Shown: positions 1 to 10,269, counted from the stretch's first letter. The stretch is DNA of 64,000 nt from Herpetosiphon geysericola (GCF_001306135.1 NZ_LGKP01000035.1:372001-436000); one strand, 5' to 3'. Notes: generated by a model not told the origin, from the sequence alone. A program made the numbers and translations.

Positions 1-802
1 AGACCGCCAAAACGCCTAACGGCCCACTGGCATCACCAATTGGCACAATTAAGGCCGAGCGCACGTTGGCCGCCGATTGCTCAAGCGCCAGCCAACGTGA
101 ATCCTCGCGCACATCTGCAATCCGTACTGTTTCACGGCTGCGCAAGGCATAGCCCGCTGCTCCTTCTTTAACCACGCGCTTGACTCGCTCAAGATTGTGC
201 GCAACCCCATCATCGGTCGTCAGAATCTCAACATCAGCAACATCGTGCAACAAAAAAAGATTGCCATGGTCGGCGTGCAAGGCTTTGGTACTCACCTCGA
301 CCACATGAGCCAACATGCCCGAAATCGACTCGATCTGAGTAATATCGCGAGTTATATCGGCAATCAGGGCAAAGCGTTCGCGCTCGGCCTCGACCCGCGA
401 AAGCACATGTTTAAGCCGAATTGCCGCCCGCAAACGGGCGCGCAAGGTTGCCGAATCAACTGGTTTGAGCAGAAAATCGTCGGCGCCCTCGAAATAGGCT
501 TGTTGGCGCACCGCCAATTCTGCTGCTGCCGTCACCACAATCACCGGAATATAATGATGGTCACGTTGGGCACGAATCGTCTTCAGCACTTCAATGCCAT
601 CAATGCCGGGCATAAAAATATCGAGCAAAATGGCATCGGGCGGCGTTTGGCGCACAAACTCCAACGCCGCCATGCCATGCTCAGCCTCAGCGGCGAGGTA
701 GCCCGCCGCTTCAACATAGCGCCGCACAATTGAACGATTTGAAGATTGATCATCGACGATCAAGACTAATGGCTGTTGACTAAATTCGTGCATTTCAGTC
801 AT
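1..802 (-). CDS. Response regulator with GAF domain (partial, 3' end outside window)
   Basis: Reading the minus strand from the ATG at 802 gives a receiver domain (about residues 10-125) followed by a linker helix and a GAF domain that runs off the window edge. The receiver has the acidic pair in LIVDDQ, the phospho-acceptor in ILLDIFMPG and the lysine in LLKPVD. The GAF part contains GNLFLLHD and a stretch ending in SALIVPIGDASGPLGVLAV, typical of sensor GAF domains. Codons 1 and 4 are both ATG; an AGGA site about 8 bases upstream favours 802. Whatever output domain (kinase, cyclase or phosphatase) follows lies outside the window, so the role stays at two-component signalling. It is 17 bases downstream of the polA stop and reads the same way, so it may be co-transcribed with polA. 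Confidence 0.85.
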   Translation of the reverse strand, partial: MTEMHEFSQQPLVLIVDDQSSNRSIVRRYVEAAGYLAAEAEHGMAALEFVRQTPPDAILLDIFMPGIDGIEVLKTIRAQRDHHYIPVIVVTAAAELAVRQQAYFEGADDFLLKPVDSATLRARLRAAIRLKHVLSRVEAERERFALIADITRDITQIESISGMLAHVVEVSTKALHADHGNLFLLHDVADVEILTTDDGVAHNLERVKRVVKEGAAGYALRSRETVRIADVREDSRWLALEQSAANVRSALIVPIGDASGPLGVLAV

Positions 803-819
803 GCAGGGTTCCTAAATTA

Positions 820-3681
820 CTAAGCTGGGGCGTGCCAGCGCTGAAGTTGGTCCCAATTCAGCCCTGTTTCAACGTTGACTTCCAAGGGCACGGCCAAATC
901 AGGATAGACTTGGGTCATCGTATCACAAACTAATTGAGCGACTGCATCACGCTCAGCTTCAGGCACTTCCAACACCAATTCGTCATGCACTTGGAGCAGC
1001 ATTTTGGCCTGATAGCCACCTTCAATCAAGGCTTTTTCCAAGCGAATCATGGCTAGTTTGATCAGATCGGCAGCTGTGCCCTGAATGCCTGCATTGGTTG
1101 CTTCGCGCTCGAAAGCGCTACGGCGTGGCCCAGTTACTCCGCCATCTTGCAACTCGCGGAAGTAGCGGCGGCGACCAAACAGGGTTTCGACATAGCCTAC
1201 CGCCTTGACCCGCTCCAAGGTGCGGTCGATATAGCTTTTCAGGCCAGGATATTGAGCAAACAAGCCGCTAATCATTTGTTGGGCTTCGCCACGTGAAAGT
1301 GCTGTGCGCGCAGCCAGACCAAAACTACTAATGCCGTAAATAATGCCGAAAACTGTCATTTTGGCAATCCGGCGTTGGTTTTTGCTAACTTCATCCATCG
1401 GAATATCGAACAAGCGTGCTGCCGTGGCGGCGTGAATGTCTTGGCCAGTTTGAAAAACTTCGACCAAAGCTGGGTCGGCGGTGATATGGGCCAATACCCG
1501 CAATTCAATCTGCGAATAGTCGGCGGTCATCAGCACATGGCCTGGGCGGGCAACAAAGGCGCGGCGAATTTCGCGGCCTTCTTCGCTACGCACCGGAATA
1601 TTTTGCAAGTTGGGCGAATCGGAGCTAAGCCGCCCAGTTTCTGCGCCAATTTGGCGATATTGGGTATGCACGCGACCAGTTTTTTGGTTAATTAATTCAA
1701 TCAAGGCATCAACGTAGGTCGATTTGAGCTTCGACAAACGGCGATAGCGCAAAATCATGGCGACAATCCCGCTTTGATCGTGGTTTTGCAAATCTTCCAA
1801 GGTTTCGGCGTTGACCGAGTAGACCGCGCCGCCGCTGCGGGTGGTGCCAGCCAAGCGCTTGAGATTGGCGGTTGGCAGTTTGAGCCGAATAAACAGCAGA
1901 TCATTTAAATCGAAGCGCGAATTGATATTTAATGGTTCGCCCACAAAATCGGCAATGTGCTGCTCGATTTCGCGCAAACTTTGGCCCAACACTTGACCTT
2001 GTTGCACCAATTGCGCTCGATCAAGCCCAATGCCACAGGCTTCCATTCGCATTAGCACAGGGCTAAGCGGCATTTCGATTTGCTCGAAAACTTCACGTAC
2101 CGCTGGAATTGCCCCAAGTTGCGGCATAAACAGCGCCAACAAACGGGCAGTCATATCAACGTCGGCGCAGGCATAGGGTGTTACTTGTTCAATCGCCACT
2201 TGATCCATGGTAATTTGTTTTTTGCCGCTGCCAATCAAGGTTTCGATTCTGGTCATCTCAATTGGGCGATCATCAGCGTCGCGCAATTCGGCAAAGGCCA
2301 AATCCTTGAGGCTTTGACGTTTGCCCAGCAAGGCGGCGGCGATGGCAGTATCAAAGCTTAAATGCGGCACATCAAGCCCAATCAGGCTCAGCGCGCTCAT
2401 ATCGAACTTGCCATTGTGGGCCACCACAGCTTTTTTGGGGTCGCTAAACAATGGTTGCAAGGCCGCGACAACCTCGGCCACGGGCAATTGCTGGCCGCTG
2501 CGATGCGCCAAGGGAATGTACCAACCACAGCCAGCAGTGTGGGTCAAGGCGATCCCGACCACGCTGGCAGGCACTGGCGAGAACAAATTCAGGCTATTGG
2601 TTTCCACGTCGAAGATTAACCGTTCAGACTCGGCCAAAATACTTACCAATTCGGCCAATTGTTCGCTGGTAGTGACCGCTTGGTAATCGCCGGATTGAGC
2701 GATTGGCTCGGCGCTTGGCGGCGTTGCATCATCGAACATGGTTAATTGGCTGGGATTGGTGGTTTGGGGCACGGCAACAACTTGCACCGCACTGACATTG
2801 CTCGAAAGCGGCAATTTATCGACCAACTTGCGAAATTCGAGTTGGCTAAACAAAGCCAAAACTGTATCGCGATCGTAATCGTGCACCTTGGTGGCTTCGA
2901 GATCCAAGGTCACTGGCGCATCGGTGACGATGGTTGCTAAGTGGGTGCTGAAGCGAGCGGCTTCGTGTTGGCCGTCAAGCTTTGAGCGATAGCGATTGGC
3001 AACTTTATCGAGGTTGGCATAGATATTTTCGACGCTGCCCCATTCGTTGAGCATGCTAATTGCCCCAGCTTCGCCAATGCCCTTGACCCCAGGAATGTTG
3101 TCGGAGGTATCGCCTTTGAGGCCGCGCAAATCGGCAAGTTGGTTTGGCTTTAAGCCTTTGTAGCGTTCGCGCACTTGAGCCTCGTCGTAGAGCGACACAT
3201 TGCCCTTGCCATACGGATTGGCCAACAGCACCTTGGTATAGTCGTTGACCAATTGCAAGGTATCGGTATCGCCAGTGATGATCAAGGTATCGACACCCTG
3301 AGCTTCTGCTTGGCGACATAATGTGCCAATCACATCATCGGCCTCATAGTTCTCGGCAGTGTAAATTGGAATATTCAGGGCATTGATAATTTGCTTGATC
3401 CGCTCAAGTTGAGGGTGGAAATCGGCGGGTGTTTCAGCGCGGCCAGCCTTATATTCTGGGTAAATATCATCGCGGAAGGTGCGCCCAATATCAAACGAAA
3501 CCGCCACGTATTCTGGTTGGCGCTCGCGTAACAAGTTGAGCAAAATTGATAAAAAGCCTTGGACTGCGTAGGTTGGTTCGCCAGTTGCCCGAACCGACAT
3601 GCCCGTGTCGCGGAGCGCAAAAAAGGCGCGAAACGCCAGCGCATGGCCATCAACCAAGACGAGCGTGGGTCGCTGCTGCAT
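820..3681 (-). CDS. polA: DNA polymerase I
   Basis: 953-residue family A DNA polymerase that fills gaps, removes RNA primers and repairs DNA. Order of domains: 5'-nuclease (about 1-300, with RGLKGDTSDNIPGVKGIG), 3'-5' exonuclease (about 340-540), then polymerase. The exonuclease keeps the D-x-E of FDVETNSL, so proofreading is likely active. Polymerase motif A is DYSQIELR, motif B contains RRIAKMTVFGIIYG and motif C is QVHDELVLE near residue 900. The frame is open for 20 more codons upstream, but an AGGAGGT site 9 bases before the ATG at 3681 and the usual N-terminus (LVLVDGHALAFRAFFAL) fix the start there. A promoter and a GAAC-N4-GTTC box lie upstream (3760-3801), suggesting DNA-damage control. 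Confidence 0.97.
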   Translation of the reverse strand: MQQRPTLVLVDGHALAFRAFFALRDTGMSVRATGEPTYAVQGFLSILLNLLRERQPEYVAVSFDIGRTFRDDIYPEYKAGRAETPADFHPQLERIKQIINALNIPIYTAENYEADDVIGTLCRQAEAQGVDTLIITGDTDTLQLVNDYTKVLLANPYGKGNVSLYDEAQVRERYKGLKPNQLADLRGLKGDTSDNIPGVKGIGEAGAISMLNEWGSVENIYANLDKVANRYRSKLDGQHEAARFSTHLATIVTDAPVTLDLEATKVHDYDRDTVLALFSQLEFRKLVDKLPLSSNVSAVQVVAVPQTTNPSQLTMFDDATPPSAEPIAQSGDYQAVTTSEQLAELVSILAESERLIFDVETNSLNLFSPVPASVVGIALTHTAGCGWYIPLAHRSGQQLPVAEVVAALQPLFSDPKKAVVAHNGKFDMSALSLIGLDVPHLSFDTAIAAALLGKRQSLKDLAFAELRDADDRPIEMTRIETLIGSGKKQITMDQVAIEQVTPYACADVDMTARLLALFMPQLGAIPAVREVFEQIEMPLSPVLMRMEACGIGLDRAQLVQQGQVLGQSLREIEQHIADFVGEPLNINSRFDLNDLLFIRLKLPTANLKRLAGTTRSGGAVYSVNAETLEDLQNHDQSGIVAMILRYRRLSKLKSTYVDALIELINQKTGRVHTQYRQIGAETGRLSSDSPNLQNIPVRSEEGREIRRAFVARPGHVLMTADYSQIELRVLAHITADPALVEVFQTGQDIHAATAARLFDIPMDEVSKNQRRIAKMTVFGIIYGISSFGLAARTALSRGEAQQMISGLFAQYPGLKSYIDRTLERVKAVGYVETLFGRRRYFRELQDGGVTGPRRSAFEREATNAGIQGTAADLIKLAMIRLEKALIEGGYQAKMLLQVHDELVLEVPEAERDAVAQLVCDTMTQVYPDLAVPLEVNVETGLNWDQLQRWHAPA

Positions 3682-3759
3682 ATGATCCAAACCTCCTGAA
3701 ACACAACATCCACCCTGCATTGTAGCAGTATTTTGCTGCAATACCTAGGCGAGCGTAAT

Positions 3760-3773
3760 CGAACATTTGTTCA
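3760..3773 (-). promoter_or_regulatory. Candidate LexA (SOS) box upstream of polA
   Basis: The sequence CGAACATTTGTTCA contains a perfect GAAC-N4-GTTC palindrome (3761-3772). This is the Gram-positive type LexA site, which has also been reported for a green non-sulfur bacterium. It touches the -10 element of the polA promoter, where a repressor would block initiation. Confidence 0.6.
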
Positions 3774-3801
3774 TTTTAGCATAGAAATGAGGCCATGATA
3801 A
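3773..3801 (-). promoter_or_regulatory. polA promoter candidate
   Basis: On the minus strand TTATCA (3801-3796), a 17-base spacer and TAAAAT (3778-3773) form a plausible sigma-70 type promoter about 92 bases before the polA start. The -35 is weak. Confidence 0.45.
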
Positions 3802-3810
3802 GTAATTGAT

Positions 3811-4069
3811 CCACGAAGGGCACGAAGGGCACGAAGGACACGAAGGATGGAAACCGCGAAGCACGCGAAGGGCACGAAGGACACGAAGGACGGAAACCGC
3901 GAAGCACGCGAAGAGCGCGAAGGCTGAGTTTTAGCCACGAATTACACGAATTACACGAACAATTATCCGATAGCCCATAGCCTAGCACCTCGTCCCTGAT
4001 CCCCGACCCCTAGCCCCTGAACCTCAACTCCTATGCTCTATGTTCTATGCTCTATGTTCTATGCTCTTA
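3811..4069. repeat. Mosaic short-word repeat island 1
   Basis: Between polA and the VOC gene there are at least ten imperfect copies of the nonamer CACGAAGGG or CGCGAAG(C/G)A (3811-3930), then three CACGAATTA-type units, then an ATAGCCCATAGCC word, a run of CCCTGATCCCCGACCCC type, and five TCTATG(C/T)TC units (4031-4069). The last part forms the final codons and stop of the VOC gene. No reading frame is supported here. Confidence 0.85.
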
Positions 4070-4686
4070 ATTCCGCTTGGGGTTTCAATTGTGGCGATCA
4101 GCTGCGGCGTGGCTGCGGTGTGCCACTCAAGCTGATCCTTCATACCAATCTGGCTCAGCATGGTTTCGATTTGGCGCGCTTGGGGGTGATGCAGCTCAAA
4201 ATTCAACAAACGACAGCCTTGATCAGTTAAGTGTTGAATTGGATGTTGATCGCGCGGCCATTCGATCAACATCGGCCCAACGCCAGCGAACGGCAAACTG
4301 CCATCAGCAGGAATCGTGATTTGCCAGTGGAGATCGCCACGGCTCATCGGTGTGATACTGCCAAATTGGTGCTGAAGCAATTCACTGGCTGGTTGGATGA
4401 GAATGGTGCGAGCGACCCAGGCTGCCAAACGCGGAGCGCTATTTGCTGGTAATGCATCCAATTCAAACCAACGTGGGCGCTTGGGTGTGGGCAAGCTCGG
4501 GTCGGGCGCGATCACTTCGAGGTAGCAATTGCCAAGCTTAAGCAAGCAATTATGGGTTGCCATAGCCTGATGTTGGCCGCCTGCTTGCAGCGGCACGCCG
4601 AGCAAATCCTCAACATAGGCCATGCCAACGTCGAGCTTGGGCGCGGTTATCACCAAATGATCGATCCAAGTTACTAAAGGCATCAT
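4045..4686 (-). CDS. Glyoxalase-like (VOC superfamily) protein
   Basis: 213-residue protein. The N-terminus (WIDHLVITAPKLDVGMAYVEDLLGVPLQAGGQH) and the later YLEVIAPDP match the beta-alpha-beta-beta-beta fold of the glyoxalase-like family that includes PF13468, with a possible metal-binding His (DHLV) and Glu (LEVI). The substrate cannot be told. A GGAG site 8 bases before the first of two tandem ATG codons supports the start. The last residues (SIEHRA) and the stop codon are encoded by the AGCATAGAACATAG repeat, so the original C-terminus may have been replaced by the repeat island. It is monocistronic and converges with nothing obvious. Confidence 0.7.
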   Translation of the reverse strand: MMPLVTWIDHLVITAPKLDVGMAYVEDLLGVPLQAGGQHQAMATHNCLLKLGNCYLEVIAPDPSLPTPKRPRWFELDALPANSAPRLAAWVARTILIQPASELLQHQFGSITPMSRGDLHWQITIPADGSLPFAGVGPMLIEWPRDQHPIQHLTDQGCRLLNFELHHPQARQIETMLSQIGMKDQLEWHTAATPQLIATIETPSGIKSIEHRA

Positions 4687-4783
4687 GGGTGTTGCTCCTT
4701 TATTTAAGCCTTATTTTTAGCATATATGTGGCCAGAAAAGTGGGTAAACTGAGAACTAGCTGATAATTAGCTGAAAATTATTA

Positions 4784-4812
4784 TTGACTTTAAGGGATCG
4801 AGCCGCTATGAT
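4784..4812 (+). promoter_or_regulatory. Promoter of the golvesin-domain gene
   Basis: TTGACT (4784-4789), a 17-base spacer and TATGAT (4807-4812) make a near-consensus sigma-70 type promoter. It implies a leader of about 125 bases before the ATG at 4944. Confidence 0.6.
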
Positions 4813-4943
4813 TGGCCTCCAAGCCCCATCTCCGTGTTGAGATGTTTGTTGCCATGAACGCAGAGAAACCCTGGTGTTGATGGCTGTGTATTGCCTTGTT
4901 GTGGTTCGTGGGCGGAACACACACTCGTAGGAGGTTGTCGATT

Positions 4944-6692
4944 ATGCGGCGTTATCTGCTCGCCGCCGTCGCCATTGCCCTCTTGATTATGCCAGTATTG
5001 ACGATTAATGCTGGTCCAGAGCAAGTTTGGGTTGATGATTTAACGGCTGGCAGCTTTGATGGGTTGGTCGGCAGTGGCACTATCACCCTCGCTCCCAACG
5101 CTCCTCCCGCTCCTGCATTCGTTGGCGATTATCCTCAAGCAGGAAGTTATCTTTCTTCCGAGCATCAATTTGAAGAAGTCGTTGCTGCGGTTGTGATTGA
5201 TACCGATACAACGCTGACCACTGGTAGCACTGTGCGTTTTGATGTGCGCGGCAAAAATCCAAGTGGTACGTGGCAAATGTGGCAAGAGGCTCCACGCGGT
5301 GGTCGGGTGGCACTCGAACGCCCAACCAGCGTGATTCAATATCGTATGTGGCTGTTGGCCAATGGTGAGTCGCCCCGCGCGCGCTCAGTCACGTTGGTTG
5401 CAGAATGGTCGGATGGTGCGGCAGTTCTGGCCGAATCAGAAGCACCAACCTATCGGATTTATGCGACCCGCGAGGGCTTGGTGGGCCATCGCACCGCCAA
5501 CGGCCATATCATTCGCCCATACGATCAGTTTGTGGCCTTGCCTTCGTGGCGCGCCCTCTCATCGTATCGCGGCTACGAATACCAAGTGCGCGTTACCTAT
5601 AAAGGCCGCTCTAAAGTTGTGCCGGTGTGGGATGTGGGGCCGTGGAATACGCGCGATGATTATTGGTCAACCAATCGTCAATCGTGGAAGGATTTGCCCC
5701 GTGGCTTGCCCGAAGCTCAAGCTGCCTATTACGACGGCTACAATGGCGGGCGTGACGAACGTGGCCGCCGCCCGAACTTGCCCAACGGCATCGACATTGC
5801 CGATGGCACGTTCTGGGATTTGGGGATTCCTGATAATGCGTGGGTTGAAGTGACCTTCTTGTGGGAAGGCTACGATCCTGGGGCTGGTAGCCCTGCGGCA
5901 ACCCCAACGCCGAATGTCACCGCAACGCCATTGCCTGTAACCTTGCCGCCAGCTGGCGCGCTGTTGGTCGATAACCGCGACAATAGCTTCCGCGAAATGC
6001 AAGGCGTGTGGTTTGATGCGCGCTGTGGCTTCAACGGTGCCCACCGCTGGACCAAGAGCGTCGCTAATCAAAGCCAAGTTGATAATCTTGGAGTATGGAA
6101 AGCCCCCATTACCAACCCTGGTTTCTACGAGGTGATGGCCTACATTCCTGCGTGTGGTGAGCCAGCAACCAAGAATGCAACCTATGTGATCGCCCACGAC
6201 GGCAGCAATACCAAAGTGCGCGTCGATCAAGAGGCCAATCAAAATAAATGGTATTCGCTGGGGGTGTATTACTTCAAGGGTGGCAACGAGATTTTGCTCG
6301 ACGATGTGACTGGCGAAGAGGGATTAAGCGTGCGTTACGATGCGATGGCTTGGTTGCCACGCTCCGATAACACTGCACCTAACGCCACAATCATCGATGT
6401 TAAAGATCTTGGCGAGGGCCGCTACGAAGTGCATTGGAACGGCCAAGATGATAGCACTGGCGTGGCCAGTTTCGATGTACAGGTGCAACGCAACGGCGGC
6501 GAATGGGTCGATTGGTTAGTAACCACGACTGAATTGCAAGATACCTTTATTATTGATGTCAACGCCGCTGATGCAGAAAATACTACCTATGGCTTTCGGG
6601 CACGCGCGCGCGATTGGGCTGGCAACACTGGCGAATTTCCACCCAGTGCTCAAGCAACTTCGCTCGATACCTTAGTCATTCAACAACCTTAA
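4944..6692 (+). CDS. Secreted golvesin C-terminal-like domain protein
   Basis: 582-residue exported protein. A Sec signal peptide is visible (MRRYLLAAVAIALLIMPVLTINA), followed by an N-terminal region of about 300 residues rich in aromatic residues. A Pro/Thr linker (GSPAATPTPNVTATPLPVT) leads to a golvesin/Xly carbohydrate-binding-like domain (from LLVDNRDNSFREMQG to RYDAMAWLP). The C-terminus is a fibronectin type III-like module (VHWNGQDDSTGVASFDVQVQ to RARDWAGNTGEFPPS). There is no catalytic motif I can name, so it is best seen as a surface or matrix protein, perhaps linked to gliding or adhesion. The start at 4944 is set by GTAGGAGG 10 bases upstream; an earlier in-frame ATG at 4896 lacks a site and would spoil the signal peptide. 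It ends at a strong terminator. Confidence 0.75.
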   Translation: MRRYLLAAVAIALLIMPVLTINAGPEQVWVDDLTAGSFDGLVGSGTITLAPNAPPAPAFVGDYPQAGSYLSSEHQFEEVVAAVVIDTDTTLTTGSTVRFDVRGKNPSGTWQMWQEAPRGGRVALERPTSVIQYRMWLLANGESPRARSVTLVAEWSDGAAVLAESEAPTYRIYATREGLVGHRTANGHIIRPYDQFVALPSWRALSSYRGYEYQVRVTYKGRSKVVPVWDVGPWNTRDDYWSTNRQSWKDLPRGLPEAQAAYYDGYNGGRDERGRRPNLPNGIDIADGTFWDLGIPDNAWVEVTFLWEGYDPGAGSPAATPTPNVTATPLPVTLPPAGALLVDNRDNSFREMQGVWFDARCGFNGAHRWTKSVANQSQVDNLGVWKAPITNPGFYEVMAYIPACGEPATKNATYVIAHDGSNTKVRVDQEANQNKWYSLGVYYFKGGNEILLDDVTGEEGLSVRYDAMAWLPRSDNTAPNATIIDVKDLGEGRYEVHWNGQDDSTGVASFDVQVQRNGGEWVDWLVTTTELQDTFIIDVNAADAENTTYGFRARARDWAGNTGEFPPSAQATSLDTLVIQQP

Positions 6693-6717
6693 CCTTCAGC
6701 CCAACCTGGATTTACCC

Positions 6718-6751
6718 AAACTCCCGTTATCACAATGAATAACGGGAGTTT
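6718..6751 (+). terminator. Rho-independent terminator
   Basis: A perfect 13-bp stem (6718-6730 with 6739-6751) encloses an 8-base loop and is followed by a short T-rich tract, 25 bases after the stop of the golvesin-domain gene. Confidence 0.8.
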
Positions 6752-6756
6752 GGTTT

Positions 6757-7055
6757 TAACGCGATTTGAATGTAGTTCTTTTTTTTCTGAGTACATAAAC
6801 CCAATGCTTTGGTTTACGCTTGGGCTGACATGCTCCTAACCAAATTTTAGCGACGCCAGGGCATAAAAAAATTCTGCGCTGCCAGCTGGCAGGAACATAG
6901 ACTGGTGGTGATCGCACTGCTTTGAATGGCCAATTGAATTGCCCCATGCGATTTCATCGTATAATGCTAGCCCGACACACGAACTTGGCTAGGATGGGGC
7001 GCGGCAAGCCAACGGCGTGCCTTGCGGGCGTACATCCCCCACTATGGAGAAACCG
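6757..7055 (+). promoter_or_regulatory. carB upstream region with TATAAT element
   Basis: This 299-base stretch has no supportable gene. A perfect TATAAT lies at 6960-6965 with only weak -35 candidates (TTGAAT at 6934 is 20 bases away). It would give a leader of about 85 bases before carB. No pyrimidine- or arginine-responsive element could be recognised. Confidence 0.4.
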
Positions 7056-10000
7056 ATGCCAAAACGCAGCGACATTCACTCGATTCTGGTGCTTGGCGCA
7101 GGCCCAATCGTGATCGGGCAAGCATGTGAGTTTGATTATAGCGGGACTCAGGCAATCAAAGCCCTTCGCGAAGAGGGTTACCGCATTATTTTGGTCAATT
7201 CGAACCCAGCCACGATTATGACCGATCCATCGTTGGCTGATCGTACCTATATTGAGCCGTTGGATGTGCCAACGGTCAGCGAAATTATTGCCCGCGAACG
7301 CCCGGATGCTTTGTTGCCAACGGTCGGCGGCCAAACTGCGCTCAATCTGGCCATGGATCTGCACCGCGCTGGCGTGTTGGAGCAATATAATGTGCAGTTG
7401 CTCGGCGCAAATGTCGATGCGATTGCCACCGCCGAAGATCGCGAGTTGTTCAAACAGGCGATGGATCGAATAGGTTTGCAATCGGCGCGTTCTGGCATCG
7501 CCCGCTCACTTGAAGAAGCGCTTGAATTGGTCAAAGCAACTGGCTTTCCCTCGATTATTCGACCTTCGTTTACCCTCGGCGGCGCTGGCGGCGGCATCGC
7601 CTACAACTCAGAGGATTTTCGGCGCATCGTCGAAGAAGGCCTGAAACTTTCACCAATCGGCGAACTGCTGATCGAAGAAAGTTTGCTTGGCTGGAAGGAA
7701 TACGAGCTTGAGTTGATGCGCGACAGCGCTGGCAATGGCGTTGTCGTCTGTTCAATTGAGAATTTCGACCCTATGGGTGTGCACACTGGCGATTCAATTA
7801 CGGTTGCTCCAGCCATGACCCTCTCTGACCGCGAATATCAACGCTTGCGCGATATGGGCTTGGCAGTGATGGAAGTCGTTGGCGTTGCAACTGGCGGATC
7901 GAATGTCCAATTCGCGATCAATCCCCACGATGGGCGGGTGATTGTGATTGAGATGAATCCACGGGTTTCACGTTCATCGGCGCTTGCATCCAAAGCCACG
8001 GGCTTCCCAATTGCCAAAATTGCCGCTAAATTGGCGGTTGGCTATACCTTGCCCGAATTGCCCAACGATATCACCAAATCAACTCCAGCCTCATTCGAGC
8101 CAGCGCTCGATTATGTGGTAGTCAAAATTCCGCGCTGGAACTTCGAGAAATTTCCAGGCTCGCAGCCAGTGCTTGGCACAGCCATGAAATCAGTTGGCGA
8201 AGCCATGGCGATGGGCCGCACCTTTACCGAGGCCTTGCAAAAAGCCTTGCGCTCGCTGGAAAATGGCCGCATGGGTTGGGGCGCTGATGGCAGCCAACCT
8301 GTTCCCCAAGAGCGTTTGCGCGAGCTTTTGATTACGCCAACGCCACAGCGAATTTTTGCTATGCGCACTGCCTTCGACCTTGGCTGGACGGTTGATCAGA
8401 TTCATGAATTGACTAAAATCGATTATTGGTTCCTTGATCAATTGGCCAGTTTGATTGCGCTTGAAAAAGAGCTGCGCCAATACGATTTGGCCACGATTCC
8501 AGCAGAATTATTGCTGCAAGCCAAACGTAACGGCTACAGTGACCCGCAATTGGCCTATTTGCTGAATGCGAACGCCGCCGAGGTGCGCCAACAGCGGCTT
8601 GGCCATGGCATCACGCCCACCTATCATCATGTTGATACCTGCGCGGCGGAATTTCCAGCGCAAACGCCATACCTTTATTCATCGTATGAAACCGAGAGCG
8701 AAGCCAATCCCAGCGATCGGCGCAAAGTGATGATTTTGGGTGGCGGGCCAAATCGCATCGGCCAAGGGCTTGAATTTGATTATTGCTGTTGTCACGCGGT
8801 GTTTGCCCTACGCGAGCTTGGCTATGAAACAATCATGGTCAACTGCAACCCTGAAACAGTTTCAACCGATTATGACACCGCTGATCGGCTGTATTTCGAG
8901 CCATTGACCTTAGAAGATGTGCTGAATATTGTCGATGTTGAGCAGCCTGCGGGCGTGCTGTTGCAGTTTGGTGGCCAAACGCCGCTCAAATTGGCCAAAG
9001 GTTTGGAAGCAGCAGGAGTGCCCTTGTGGGGAACTTCGCCAGCAGCAATCGATCGCGCCGAAGATCGCGGCCAATTTGGCGCAGTGCTGGCCGAATGTGG
9101 CTTGCGAGCAACGCCCTATGGCTCGGCAACCTCGTGGGATGAAGCGCGGGCCATCGCTGAGCGCATCGGCTACCCAACGATGGTGCGGCCATCGTATGTG
9201 CTTGGCGGCCAAGGCATGGCGATTATCCACGATCAAGCTGGGCTTGACGATTATTTGCGCCATATCACCGAGGCCTCGCCAGAACATCCTGTGTTGCTCG
9301 ACCGCTTCCTTGAAGATGCGACCGAGCTTGATGTTGATGCCGTTGCTGATGGCGAAACCGTGGTGATTGCAGGCATGATGGAGCAAATCGAACGTGCAGG
9401 CATCCACTCAGGCGATTCGGCGTGCGTGATGCCAACCGTTGGGATCAAGCCCGAAGTTGTTGAGCAACTCAAACTTGCAACCGATAAATTGGCCCGCGCC
9501 TTGGGCGTGGTTGGCTTGATGAACGTGCAATTTGCGGTCAAAGACGACGAGATTTATGTGCTCGAAGTCAATCCACGAGCTTCGCGCTCGATTCCCTATG
9601 TTGCCAAAGCGAGCGGAGTAGCCTGGGCCGCATTGGCCGCCAAAGTGATGGCTGGGGTGACGCTCAAGCAACAAGGCATCAGCAGTGCGCCAGCCTTGCG
9701 CGGCTTCCATGTCAAAGAAGTTGTGTTGCCATGGCGGCGCTTCCCTGGCGCAACAATTGCTTTAGGCCCAGAAATGCGCTCAACTGGCGAGGCCATGGGC
9801 AGTGGCGATAGCTTTGGGGCAGCCTTTGCCAAAGCCCAAGCTGGCTGTGGCCGTAGCTTGCCAACTAGTGGCGCGATTTTTGTCAGCGTCAACGACCACG
9901 ATAAACCAGCTTTGGTGCCTGTTGCCAAGCAATATAGCGAGCTTGGCTTCAACGTGATTGCAACCGCTGGCACAGCCCAATATCTGCGTGAACAAGGCCT

Positions 10001-10253
10001 GAAGGTTGAAAGCATTTATAAAGTTAACGAAGGCCGACCCAACGCTGCCGACTATATTATCAACGGCCAAGTTGATATTATTGTGAATACGCCGCTAGGC
10101 CGCGCCTCGCTGTTTGATGAACAAGCGATTCGCCAAACTGCCTTGCGCCAAGGTGTGATTTCGATCACCACTGTGGCCAGTGCGGCGGCGGTCGCCGATG
10201 CGATTCAAGCCTTACGCGAAGGTGGCTTAGGCGTGCGAGCCTTGCAAGATTAG
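7056..10253 (+). CDS. carB: Carbamoyl-phosphate synthase large subunit
   Basis: 1065 residues, close to the usual 1070. It makes carbamoyl phosphate from bicarbonate, ATP and ammonia delivered by CarA, feeding arginine and pyrimidine synthesis. Two homologous ATP-grasp halves are visible: the first begins [19 protein letters not shown], the second [20 protein letters not shown]. Each has the metal-binding [18 protein letters not shown] or [18 protein letters not shown] segment. The C-terminal MGS-like allosteric domain (from [19 protein letters not shown]) is present. The ATG at 7056 has GGAG 8 bases upstream; ATGs at 7017 and 7044 are open but less well placed. carA is not adjacent, so the two subunits are encoded apart. 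Confidence 0.97.
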   Translation: MPKRSDIHSILVLGAGPIVIGQACEFDYSGTQAIKALREEGYRIILVNSNPATIMTDPSLADRTYIEPLDVPTVSEIIARERPDALLPTVGGQTALNLAMDLHRAGVLEQYNVQLLGANVDAIATAEDRELFKQAMDRIGLQSARSGIARSLEEALELVKATGFPSIIRPSFTLGGAGGGIAYNSEDFRRIVEEGLKLSPIGELLIEESLLGWKEYELELMRDSAGNGVVVCSIENFDPMGVHTGDSITVAPAMTLSDREYQRLRDMGLAVMEVVGVATGGSNVQFAINPHDGRVIVIEMNPRVSRSSALASKATGFPIAKIAAKLAVGYTLPELPNDITKSTPASFEPALDYVVVKIPRWNFEKFPGSQPVLGTAMKSVGEAMAMGRTFTEALQKALRSLENGRMGWGADGSQPVPQERLRELLITPTPQRIFAMRTAFDLGWTVDQIHELTKIDYWFLDQLASLIALEKELRQYDLATIPAELLLQAKRNGYSDPQLAYLLNANAAEVRQQRLGHGITPTYHHVDTCAAEFPAQTPYLYSSYETESEANPSDRRKVMILGGGPNRIGQGLEFDYCCCHAVFALRELGYETIMVNCNPETVSTDYDTADRLYFEPLTLEDVLNIVDVEQPAGVLLQFGGQTPLKLAKGLEAAGVPLWGTSPAAIDRAEDRGQFGAVLAECGLRATPYGSATSWDEARAIAERIGYPTMVRPSYVLGGQGMAIIHDQAGLDDYLRHITEASPEHPVLLDRFLEDATELDVDAVADGETVVIAGMMEQIERAGIHSGDSACVMPTVGIKPEVVEQLKLATDKLARALGVVGLMNVQFAVKDDEIYVLEVNPRASRSIPYVAKASGVAWAALAAKVMAGVTLKQQGISSAPALRGFHVKEVVLPWRRFPGATIALGPEMRSTGEAMGSGDSFGAAFAKAQAGCGRSLPTSGAIFVSVNDHDKPALVPVAKQYSELGFNVIATAGTAQYLREQGLKVESIYKVNEGRPNAADYIINGQVDIIVNTPLGRASLFDEQAIRQTALRQGVISITTVASAAAVADAIQALREGGLGVRALQD

Positions 10254-10269
10254 GTTTCGGATGCTGCTT

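Noticed and set aside
197-733. 178-codon plus-strand frame near the window start
   Set aside because: The minus strand there encodes an unmistakable receiver-GAF protein.
3811-3930. CRISPR-like array of CACGAAGGG units
   Set aside because: The unit is only about 9 bases with no unique spacers of 30-40 bases, and no cas genes are near.
5667-6242. 191-codon open frame antisense to the golvesin-domain gene
   Set aside because: It is a shadow of a gene with clear domains on the other strand.
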